64,000 nucleotides of DNA from DASSBG01 sp963800395 (lineage in GTDB: Bacteria > Pseudomonadota > Gammaproteobacteria > Xanthomonadales > Rhodanobacteraceae): the NCBI GenBank assembly GCA_963800395.1, contig CAWDBD010000007.1:30303-94302 (forward strand), in the 5' to 3' direction. Numbering within the stretch: the stretch's first letter is position 1; each line of letters opens with the position of its first letter. Both the position numbers and the translations under genes were made by a program. Positions 55,894 to 64,000 of the stretch are shown here, in pieces. The notes beneath the pieces are model-generated. The model was not told the DNA's origin, searched no databases, and saw only the letters and a list, made by a program, of their open reading frames with translations.

Positions 55894-57328
55894 ATGTCCG
55901 AGGTCAAACAGGTCAAAGTGCCGGATATCGGCGATTTCGATGGTGTGCCGGTAATCGAGGTACTGATCAAGGTGGGCGACACGGTGGCCAAGGACGACGG
56001 TCTGGTGACGCTGGAGTCGGACAAGGCCACGATGGAGGTGCCCGCACCTTTTGCCGGCACGGTCCGGGAAGTCAAAGTATCCGAGGGCGACGAGGTGGCC
56101 GAGGGCGACCTGCTGGCGCTGATTGAACCGGAGGACGGGGACGATGGCGCCGAGTCCACCTCTTCCGGGCAGGATGCCGAAAAGGATGAAAAGCAGGCGA
56201 AAGGGCCTGACGCCGACAAGGATGCAATGCAGGGCGAAGAGTCTGCGCGCGAGGATGCCGGCAAAAAGGCTCAGTCGTCCGGCAAGAAGGACGCCGACCA
56301 GGAGACATCGCAGGACCGGGCCCAGGACCAGGAATCATCCGCGGCCCGCGACCAGGAAACCGATGCCGGTCGCCCGAGCACACCGCCGGTACCTTTCGAT
56401 GCCAGCGTTATCATGCCAGACAAGACGCCGCACGCCAGTCCGGCGGTGCGCGCATTCGCACGTGAACTGGGCGTGGATATCGGCCAGGTCGAGGGCAGCG
56501 GCCGCAAGGGCCGCATCCAGAAGGAAGATGTGCAGGCCTACGTCAAGAAAGCCCTGGCGCGCGGGGCCAAATCGATTTCGGGCGAGGGCGCGGAGCCTGG
56601 ATCTGTTGCCCTGGCCAAAGGTCGACTTCAGCAAGTTCGGCGAGGTCGAGGAGCAGAAGCTGTCGCGCATCCAGAAGATCGCCGGCCGCAATCTGTCGCG
56701 CAACTGGATGATGATCCCGCACGTCACCCAGCACGATCAGGCTGACATCACCGAGATGGAGGCCTTCCGCAAGAAGCTGGGCAGGGAAAACGAAAACCTG
56801 AAGATCACGCCGCTGGTGTTCCTCATCAAGGCGGCTGTTGCGGCACTGCAGGAATACCCGCGCTTCAATGCGTCGCTCAAGAACGACGGCGAGACGCTGG
56901 TGGTGAAGAAGTACTTCCACATCGGCATTGCCGTCGACACCCCCGACGGACTGGTGGTGCCGGTGTTGCGCGATTGCGATCAGAAAGGCCTGCTGGACCT
57001 GGCCCGGGAACTTGGCGAAATCTCGTCCAGGGCCCGCGATGGCAAGCTGGCGCAAGCCGACATGTCCGGAGGCTGCTTCTCCATCAGCTCGCTTGGCGGC
57101 ATCGGTGGCACGGCCTTCACGCCCATTGTCAACGCACCGGAAGTGGCCATTCTTGGCGTGTCCCGTTCGGCGATGCAGCCGGTCTGGAATGGCGAGGAAT
57201 TCGAGCCCAGGCTGATGCTGCCGCTGTCGCTCAGCTATGACCATCGCGTAATCGATGGTGCGGCCGCCGCACGCTTCGCCGCATTCCTTGCCAAGAGCCT
57301 GGGTGACATTCGCCGGTTGCTGCTGTGA
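55894..57328 (+). pseudogene. aceF: Dihydrolipoamide acetyltransferase (PDH E2), copy 1, one frameshift
   Basis: MSEVKQVKVPDIGDFDGVPV begins at 55894 after AGGAGG. It has one lipoyl domain (DKATMEVP, the lipoylated Lys in ESDKA), then a long linker rich in Asp, Glu, Lys, Gln and Ser instead of Ala/Pro. A peripheral-subunit-binding domain follows (ASPAVRAFARELGVDIGQ), then the catalytic domain with YDHRVIDGAAAARF near the end. One extra base near 56594, by comparison with the second copy (GCGGAGCCTGG against GCGGGCCTGG), splits the frame in front of LLPWPKVDFSKFGEV. The repaired length is about 477 residues. Confidence 0.88.
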
Positions 57329-57335
57329 TCCGGAC

Positions 57336-58481
57336 ATGAGACTGCATTTCCCTGACCCACCGGAGACGCTCAAGGGTGCCCCCGAGGCCGCCCGGCAGGG
57401 CGTGGCGCACGGTCTGGACAAGCTGGACGGCTTGCTCGACCACAGCATGAAGCTGGGCGGCATCGAGATCAGCCTCGGCTCCTTGCTCGGTGCGCTGGTG
57501 GTGCTGGCGCTGTTCGTGCTGGCAATCGCGGTGATCAAGCGCCTGATGCGCCGCTATGCCGAGCGCCACGACAACGTCAATCAGGCGGCCTTGTACACGG
57601 TCGAGCGCCTGACCCAGTATCTGCTGCTGGCGATCGGCGCGTTGTGGGCGCTGAATGTGGCCGGTGTGCCGATGTCGAAGATGGCCGTCTTTGCCGGCGC
57701 GCTGGGTGTGGGCCTGGGTTTCGGCCTGCAGGCGATCTTCAACAATTTCGTGTCCGGCCTGATCCTGCTGTTCGAGCGCAGCCTCAAGGTCAACGATTTC
57801 GTCGAGCTGGAATCGGGCGTGCACGGTGCCGTGCGCGAAATCCGCATCCGCTTCACCCGCATCACCACCAACGACGATATCGACATCCTGGTGCCCAACT
57901 CCGAGTTCGTGAACGGTCGGGTGGTCAACTGGACCCTGAACGAGAAGTCGCGCCGCATCAAGGTGCCCTTCGGCGTTGCCTACGGCACCGACAAGGACAC
58001 GGTGAAGAAGGCCGCGCTGGAGGCGGCCGGCGAAGTATCCTTCACCCTGACCCAGGAGGGCCCGCGCGCGCCACAGGTGTGGCTGACCGGGTTTGGCGAT
58101 TCCTCGCTGGACTACAAGCTGGTGGTCTGGGTCACCGCCGAGGCCACCCGCCGACCGGGTGCGGTCGAGGCGGCCTACTACTGGGCGCTGCATACCGCGC
58201 TTGAAAAACACGAGCTGGAAATTCCGTTCCCGCAGCGCGATCTTCATGTGAGGACCTGGACTCCGCCGCCCGAGCGCGAGGCGGAACAATCGAAAGCGGC
58301 GCATGACCGGAAGCGGAAAAGCGGCACCGACAACGATGCGGCCCGCGACGTCGAGCGCGAAATCGCCGAGGAAAAGGCCGCCGAAGCCGAGGAAGCCGAA
58401 CAGGCCGCTCGCTCGGTCGACGATGATGACCGCCCGCGCAACAAGAAACGAAAGGACAGGAAGCATGGCCAAGACGATTGA
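57336..58481 (+). CDS. MscS-family mechanosensitive channel, copy 1, encoded between E2 and E3
   Basis: This protein of about 381 residues begins MRLHFPDPPETLKG, seven bases after the E2 stop. Three hydrophobic segments (ALVVLALFVLAIAVIK, YLLLAIGALWALNVAG and the pore-lining AVFAGALGVGLGFGLQAIF) and LKVNDFVELESGVHGAVREI with VPNSEFVNGRVVNW are MscS-like. The C-terminal 70 residues are a charged, Lys/Glu/Ala-rich tail. Its stop overlaps the E3 start by 17 bp, so E2, channel and E3 are one translational unit. The frame is intact in this copy. Confidence 0.88.
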   Translation: MRLHFPDPPETLKGAPEAARQGVAHGLDKLDGLLDHSMKLGGIEISLGSLLGALVVLALFVLAIAVIKRLMRRYAERHDNVNQAALYTVERLTQYLLLAIGALWALNVAGVPMSKMAVFAGALGVGLGFGLQAIFNNFVSGLILLFERSLKVNDFVELESGVHGAVREIRIRFTRITTNDDIDILVPNSEFVNGRVVNWTLNEKSRRIKVPFGVAYGTDKDTVKKAALEAAGEVSFTLTQEGPRAPQVWLTGFGDSSLDYKLVVWVTAEATRRPGAVEAAYYWALHTALEKHELEIPFPQRDLHVRTWTPPPEREAEQSKAAHDRKRKSGTDNDAARDVEREIAEEKAAEAEEAEQAARSVDDDDRPRNKKRKDRKHGQDD

Positions 58482-59553
58482 TATCAAGGTTCCGGACATC
58501 GGCGACTTCGACAAGGTGCCGATCATCGAGGTCCTGGTGGCGGTCGGCGACAGCGTGCAGAAGGAACAGGGACTGATCACGCTGGAATCGGACAAGGCAA
58601 CGATGGATGTCCCCTCGCCGCAAAATGGCACGATCACCGAGATCAAGGTGAGCGAAGGCGACGAGGTGGGCGAAGGATCGGTGATTGCGGTGCTGCAGGT
58701 GAGCGCGGAGGCCGGCGATGGCGATGACGCCCGGGGCGAGGCAGAACAGAGCTCCGCTGCGAGCCAGGGCGCAGGCAAGGATGAAGGGCAGAAGTCAGGC
58801 GGGTCCGCTTCGCAGTCTTCCGGCGGGAGTACCGGCGGCGACAGCTCTGCTTCCAGCAAGCAGCAGGTCCGCACCGACAAGGGCGCGGACGCGCCGGATG
58901 CCGCCGATGAAACCGGCCGCAAGGCCGACATCGAGTGCCAGTTGCTGGTGCTGGGAGCGGGACCTGGCGGGTACACGGCAGCGTTCCGTGCTGCGGATCT
59001 GGATGTGGACACCGTGCTGGTGGAGCGTTATTCCAGTCTCGGCGGCGTCTGCCTCAACGTCGGGTGCATTCCCTCCAAGGCCCTGCTGCATGCGGCTGCC
59101 GTCATCGACGAGGCCGAGGCCATGGCGGCGCACGGCATCAGCTTCGGCAAGCCGAAGATCACGCTGGACAAGCTGCGCGACTTCAAGGACGAGGTGGTCG
59201 GCAAGCTCACCGGCGGCCTGGACAGCATGGCCGACAAGCGCAAGGTGCGTACCGTGCAGGGCACCGGCACCTTCGTCTCGCCGCATGAGCTGGAGGTGGA
59301 GGATGCCGATGGCAAGACGAAACTGATCCGTTTCGAAAAAGCCATCATTGCCGCGGGTAGCCAGTCGCTGAAACTGCCCATGTTCCCCTGGGACGACGAG
59401 CGCGTTTACAGGCGCAGCGTGGCACTATCATGGGCGGATCAGGCTGCGGGCGATGGTTCGTCTTGCGGCATCGCGTTGGTGCAGGAGGATGCATGTCCGA
59501 GGTCAAACAGGTCAAAGTGCCGGATATCGGCGATTTCGATGGTGTGCCGGTAA
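58465..59553 (+). pseudogene. lpdA: Dihydrolipoamide dehydrogenase (PDH E3) with lipoyl domain, truncated copy 1
   Basis: MAKTIDIKVPDIGDFDKVPI opens a lipoyl domain (ESDKATMDVPSPQ), then a Gly/Ser/Asp-rich linker and the FAD-binding domain (LLVLGAGPGGYTAAF) with the redox disulphide CLNVGCIPSK. The E3 sequence stops at about codon 314 (59405), where the second repeat unit begins; about 49 foreign residues follow to a stop at 59553. The NAD-binding and dimerisation domains are missing, so this copy cannot be a full E3. Confidence 0.9.
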
Positions 59554-60921
59554 TCGAGGTACTGATCAAGGCGGGCGACACGGTGGCCAAGGACGATGGT
59601 CTGGTGACGCTGGAGTCGGACAAGGCCACGATGGAGGTGCCCGCACCTTTTGCCGGCACGGTCCGGGAAGTCAAGGTATCCGAGGGCGACGAGGTGGCCG
59701 AAGGCGACCTGCTGGCGCTGATTGAACCGGACGGACGGAGACGACGGCGCCGAGTCGGCCTCCGCCGGGCAGGACGCCGGCAAGGGTGACAAGCAGTCAG
59801 GAGGGACTGATGCCGACGCGGATGAGGCGCAAACAAGACAGCCTGCGCGGGCTTCCGCCGACGAGCAGGCAGACTCCTCAGGTGGCAAGGACGATGCGCC
59901 GGAGAAGTCGCACAAGCAGGACGAGGAATCGGCCGAGGCTCGCGACCAGGATACCGATGCCGGCCGGCCGAGCACGCCGCCGGTACCTTTTGATGCCAGC
60001 GTGGTCATGCCGGACAAGACGCCGCATGCAAGCCCCGCGGTACGCGCATTCGCGCGCGAACTGGGCGTGGATATCGGGCAGGTCAAGGGCAGTGGCCGCA
60101 AGGGGCGCATCCAGAAGGAAGATGTCCAGGCCTACGTGAAGAAGGCCCTGGCACGCGGCGCCAAATCCATTTCGGGCGAGGGTGCGGGCCTGGATCTGTT
60201 GCCCTGGCCCAAGGTCGACTTCAGCAAGTTCGGCGAGGTCGAGGAGCAGAAGCTGTCGCGCATCAAGAAGATCTCCGGCCGCAACCTGTCACGCAACTGG
60301 ATGATGATTCCGCATGTCACCCAGCACGACCAGGCCGACATCACCGAGATGGAGGCGTTCCGCAAGAAGCTGGGCAAGGAAAACGAGAACCTCAAGATCA
60401 CGCCGCTGGTGTTCCTGATCAAGGCAGCCGTCGCGGCGCTGAAGGAATACCCGCGCTTCAATGCGTCGCTCAAGAGCGATGGCGAAACGCTGATGATGAA
60501 GAAGTACTTCCACATCGGCATCGCCGTCGACACCCCGGACGGGCTGGTGGTGCCGGTGTTGCGTGACTGCGACCAGAAGGGCCTGCTGGACCTGGCCCGC
60601 GAACTGGCGGAGATCTCGTCCAAGGCTCGCGACAGCAAGCTGGCCCAGGCCGACATGTCCGGGGGCTGCTTCTCGATCACCTCGCTGGGCGGCATCGGCG
60701 GCACCGCCTTCACGCCGATCGTCAACGCACCGGAAGTGGCCATTCTGGGCGTGTCGCGCTCGGCCATGCAGCCGGTCTGGAATGGCGAGGAATTCAAGCC
60801 GCGGCTGATGCTGCCCCTGTCGCTGACCTACGACCATCGCGTGATCGATGGTGCCGCTGCCGCACGGTTCGCCGCATTCCTCGCCAAGAGCCTGGGTGAC
60901 ATCCGCCGGCTGCTGTTGTGA
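59493..60921 (+). pseudogene. aceF: Dihydrolipoamide acetyltransferase (PDH E2), copy 2, one frameshift
   Basis: This has the same architecture as copy 1: lipoyl domain, charged linker, peripheral-subunit-binding domain and a catalytic domain with YDHRVIDGAAAARF. One extra base near 59730 (GGACGGACGG against GGAGGACGG in copy 1) splits the frame at the end of the lipoyl domain. Downstream, the catalytic part, which is broken in copy 1, is in one piece. The repaired length is about 475 residues. The linker is clearly diverged from copy 1. Confidence 0.87.
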
Positions 60922-60928
60922 TCCGGCC

Positions 60929-62076
60929 ATGAGTTTGCATTTCCCTGACCCACCGGATACGCTCGATGGTGCGCCCGCGGCCGCCGGGCAAGGCGTGGTC
61001 CGCACGGCCTGGACAAGTTGGACGAATGGTTCGACCAGAGCATGAAGCTGGGCGGCATCGAGATCAGCCGTCGGCTCGCTGCTCGGTGCACTGGTGGTGC
61101 TGGCGTTGTTCGTGCTGGCAATCGTGGTGATCAAGTGCCTGATGCACCGCTATGCCGAGCGCCACGACAACGTCAATCAGTCGTCGTTGTACACGGTCGA
61201 GCGCCTGACCCAGTATCTGCTGCTGACCATCGGCGTGCTGTGGGCACTCAACGTGGCCGGCGTGCCGATGGCCAAGATGGCGGTCTTTGCCGGCGCGCTG
61301 GGCGTGGGCCTGGGCTTCGGCCTGCAGGCGATCTTCAACAATTTCGTTTCCGGCCTGATCCTGCTGTTCGAGCGCAGCCTCAAGGTCGACGATTTCGTCG
61401 AACTGGACTCGGGCGTGCACGGCACCGTGCGCGACATCCACATCCGCGCCACGCGCATCACCACCAACGACGACATCGACATCCTGGTGCCCAATTCCGA
61501 ATTCGTGAACGGGCGGGTGGTCAACTGGACCCTGAACGAGAAGTCGCGCCGCATCAAGGTGCCCTTCGGCGTCGCCTACGGCACCGACAAGGACACGGTG
61601 AAGAAGGCCGCGCTGGAGGCGGCCGGCGAAGTGCCCTTCACCCTGACCAAGGAGGGCCCGCGCGCGCCGCAGGTGTGGCTGACCGGCTTCGGCGATTCCT
61701 CGCTGGACTACAAGCTGGTGGTCTGGCTCACCGCCGAGGCCACCCGCCGCCCGGGTGCGGTGAGGCGGCCTACTACTGGGCGCTGCATACCGCGCTGGAA
61801 AAGTACGAGCTCGAAATTCCGTTCCCGCAGCGCGATCTGCACGTGAGGACCTGGACCCCGCCGCCCGAGCGCGAGGCGGAACAGTCGAAACCGGCGCAGG
61901 ATCGGAAGCGGAAAAACGGCACCGACAACGATGCGGCCCGCGACGTCGAGCGCGAAATCGCCGAGGAAAAGGCCGCCGAAGCCGAGGAAGCCGAACAGGC
62001 CGCTCGCTCGGTCGACGCTGATGACCGCCCGCGCAAGAAGAAACGAAAGGACAGGAAGCATGGCCAAGACGATCGA
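60929..62076 (+). pseudogene. MscS-family mechanosensitive channel, copy 2, several frameshifts
   Basis: This is the partner of the copy 1 channel. Relative to it, a +2 change near 60995 and a +1 change near 61065 put a stop between them, after which the frame returns to normal at about 61080; the region from 61094 to about 61760 is intact. A one-base loss near 61763 shifts the frame again, and the stop codon found in copy 1 is CGA here. The hydrophobic segments and the VPNSEFVNGRVVNW motif are preserved. A working protein would need these changes to be sequencing errors. Confidence 0.8.
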
Positions 62077-63932
62077 GATCAAGGTTCCGGACATCGGCGA
62101 CTTCGACAAGGTACCCGATCATCGAGGTCCTGGTGGCCCCGGCGACAGCGTGGAGAAGGAACAGGGGCTGATCACGCTGGAATCGGACAAGGCCACCATG
62201 GATGTGCCCTCGCCGCAGGCTGGCACGATCACCGAGATCAAGGTCAGCGAAGGCGACGAGGTGGCCGAAGGCATCGGTGATTGCGGTGCTGGAAGTCGAG
62301 CGCGGAGGCCGGCGATGGCGATGACGCCCGGGGCGAGGCAGAACAGAGCATCCGCCGCGAGCCAGGGCGCAGGCGAGGATGGCGGACAGAAGTCGGGCGG
62401 GTCGGCTCCTCGGGCTTCCGGCGGATCCGGCAGCGACGGCTCGGCTTCGAGCACGCAGCAGGACCGCACCGACAAGGGCGCGGACGCGCCGGATGCCGCC
62501 GATGACACCGGCCGCAAGGCCGACATCGAGTGCCAGGTGCTGGTGCTGGGTTCGGGCCCCGGCGGCTACACCGCCGCGTTCCGCGCCGCCGACCTGGACC
62601 AGGACACGGTGCTGGTCGAGCGCTACGCGACGCTGGGCGGCGTCTGCCTCAATGTCGGCTGCATCCCGTCCAAGGCGCTGCTGCATGCGGCCGCCGTGAT
62701 CGACGAGGCCGACGCCATGGCCGCGCACGGCATCAGCTTCGGCAAGCCGAAGATCGACTGGACAAGCTGCGCGAGTTCAAGGACAAGGTGGTCGGCAAGC
62801 TCACCGGTGGCCTGGACAGCATGGCCGACAAGCGCAAGGTGCGAACGTGGTGCAGGGCACCGGCAGCTTCGTCTCGCCGCACGAACTGGAGGTCGAGGAT
62901 GCCGACGGCAAGACCAAGCTGATCCGCTTCGAGAAGGCCATCATCGCCGCCGGCAGCCAGTCGGTGAAGCTGCCCATGTTCCCGTGGGACGACGAGCGCG
63001 TGATGGACTCGACCCGGGCGCTGGAGCTGGACGAGTGCCGAAGAAGCTGCTGGTGGTCGGTGGCGGCATCATCGGCCTGGAGATGGCCACGGTGTACGCG
63101 GCGCTGGGCAGCGAGGTGACCGTGGTCGAACTGATGGACCAGCTCATGCCCGGTGCCGACAAGGACCTGGTGCGGCCGCTGGCCAAGCGCATCGAGAAGC
63201 GCTACAAGGGCATCCACCTGAAGACCAAGGTGGTCGAGGCCAAGGCGCAGAAGAACGGCATCAAGGTCGAGTTCGAGGGCGAGTCGACCCGATGGCCGAT
63301 CTTCGATCGCGTGCTGGTGTCGGTCGGGCGCAGCCCCAACGGCGGCAAGCATCGGTGCCGACAAGGCCGGTGTCGCGGTCGACGACAAGGGCTTCATCGC
63401 GGTCGACCGGCAGATGCGCACCAACGTCGAGCACATCTTCGCCATCGGCGACCTGGTCGGCCAGCCGATGCTGGCGCACAAGGCCAGCCACGAAGGCAAG
63501 GTCGCGGCCGAAGTCTGTGCCGGCATGAAGAGCCAGTTCGATGCGCGCGTGATTCCGTCGGTGGCCTACACCGATCCGGAAGTGGCCTGGGTCGGCGTGA
63601 CCGAGCGCGAGGCGAAGGAGAAAAAGCTGGACATCGGCGTCGGCAAGTTTCCCTGGGCGGCCTCGGGCCGCGCCATCGGCATCGACCGCACCGAGGGCTT
63701 CACCAAGCTGATCTTCGACAAGGACAGCCAGCGCATCATCGGCGCCGGCATCGTCGGCGTGCATGCCGGCGACCTGATCAGCGAACTGGCGCTGGCCATC
63801 GAGATGGGTTGCGAAGCAGCCGACATCGGCCTGACCATCCACCCGCACCCGACCCTGAGCGAGTCGGTGGGCATGGCCGCCGAGGTCTTCGAAGGCACCA
63901 TCACCGACCTGTACATCCCGAAGAAGAAATAG
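62060..63932 (+). pseudogene. lpdA: Dihydrolipoamide dehydrogenase (PDH E3) with lipoyl domain, copy 2, full length but multiply frameshifted
   Basis: Lipoyl, FAD, NAD (KKLLVVGGGIIGLEMATVYA) and dimerisation domains can all be followed, ending in HPHPTLSESVGMAAEVFEG with the catalytic His and Glu, to a stop at 63932. At least nine indels relative to copy 1 or the family interrupt the frame (about 62115, 62142, 62272, 62293, 62350, 62756, 62846, 63036 and 63350). Their sum returns exactly to the frame in which the C-terminus is read. The repaired length is about 620 residues. Confidence 0.85.
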
Positions 63933-63978
63933 CTCTGGTATTCGTGTGCAGCAGCGGGCATGCCCGCGATTGCGGACA

Positions 63979-63999
63979 GTGAGCGGTGAGCGGTAAGCG
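63979..63999. repeat. Second heptamer tract, GTGAGCG type, at the window end
   Basis: Three copies of GTGAGCG (one as GTAAGCG) stand head to tail after the lpdA stop and may continue beyond the window. The 7-nt period is the same as that of the GGGACTC tract, with a different unit. Confidence 0.5.
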
Positions 64000-64000
64000 G

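Larger units (their letters stand above)
55808..59406 (+). repeat. Tandem duplication, copy 1 of the aceF-mscS-lpdA segment
   Basis: This 3,599-bp unit starts at TACAGGCGCAGCG and continues to GACGAGCGCGT in lpdA, where it meets the start of the second copy (the same TACAGGCGCAGCG). Gene order and orientation match the second unit. By eye the copies differ by only a few percent in the promoter and lipoyl part, more in the channel and E2 catalytic parts, and most in the E2 linker and in the E3 part, so they are not identical duplicates. Confidence 0.85.
59407..63001 (+). repeat. Tandem duplication, copy 2 of the aceF-mscS-lpdA segment
   Basis: The second unit begins at 59407, matching 55808, and can be aligned to the first to about 63001. 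After this point the lpdA sequence continues without a partner in copy 1. The copy shows more C and G at third codon positions in the E3 part and at least a dozen 1-2 nt indels compared with copy 1 and with family sequences. Confidence 0.85.

Noticed and set aside
57231..59012. Open frame of 593 codons on the minus strand across the channel and lpdA copy 1
   Set aside because: It is a shadow of the genes on the other strand; Ser/Ala/Pro-rich sequence with no motif.
61064..62728. Open frame of 554 codons on the minus strand over copy 2
   Set aside because: Antisense to the recognisable channel and lpdA sequence, made long by GC bias. A similar shadow exists in copy 1.

Overview
The window reads as the origin-proximal region of a GC-rich gammaproteobacterial chromosome, most likely from the Xanthomonadales. 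It opens inside dnaA and continues with dnaN, recF and gyrB. A TPR protein gene and a tonB-exbB-exbD-exbD set follow, with pdxJ convergent behind them, an order I know from Xanthomonas-type chromosomes. The dnaA-dnaN gap is AT-rich and carries DnaA-box-like 9-mers, and recF contains two perfect 16-bp parS palindromes, so replication-initiation and chromosome-segregation sites sit together here. Family or genus cannot be fixed from the sequence alone.

From 0 to 40 kb the genes are almost all intact and mostly housekeeping: replication (dnaA, dnaN, recF, gyrB), TonB energisation, vitamin B6 (pdxJ), a phosphopantetheinyl transferase, acetyl-CoA synthetase, aldehyde dehydrogenase, fructose-bisphosphatase, glutathione transferase, a WYL regulator, a DUF885 protein, a RimK-like ATP-grasp ligase beside a GNAT enzyme, aroE, a gamma-carbonic-anhydrase-like protein, prlC, exonuclease III, ubiE, a Cpx-like two-component system with a Spy-like periplasmic protein, an ice-binding-type secreted protein, a nitrilase and pyruvate dehydrogenase E1 (aceE). 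The aceE gene carries, in frame, a heptanucleotide tandem repeat that is otherwise found in a non-coding repeat island about 11 kb downstream.

From about 40.6 kb to the end the picture changes. Many genes are recognisable full-length family members but are broken by one or more 1-2 nt indels: a glutathione transferase, a lipoprotein, a TonB-dependent receptor, an MscS channel, an exchanger-like membrane protein, an ABC permease/M1 peptidase fusion, its ATPase, and most of the last 8 kb. An uncorrected or low-coverage assembly is the simplest reading, but real decay is not excluded. Between 49.8 and 51.06 kb lies a gene-free island of heptamer tracts, a roughly 222-bp tandem unit and long inverted repeats.

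The last 8 kb hold two tandem, diverged copies (period 3,599 bp) of aceF (PDH E2), an MscS-type channel gene and lpdA (PDH E3 with its own lipoyl domain). The first copy ends abruptly inside lpdA at the junction. The second runs on to a complete lpdA 3' end but is full of indels. Each copy starts with the same promoter and ribosome-binding segment. The E1 gene aceE lies some 17 kb away, so the complex is encoded at two places in the window. The channel gene between E2 and E3, the duplication, and the repeat shared with aceE are the most unusual features here.
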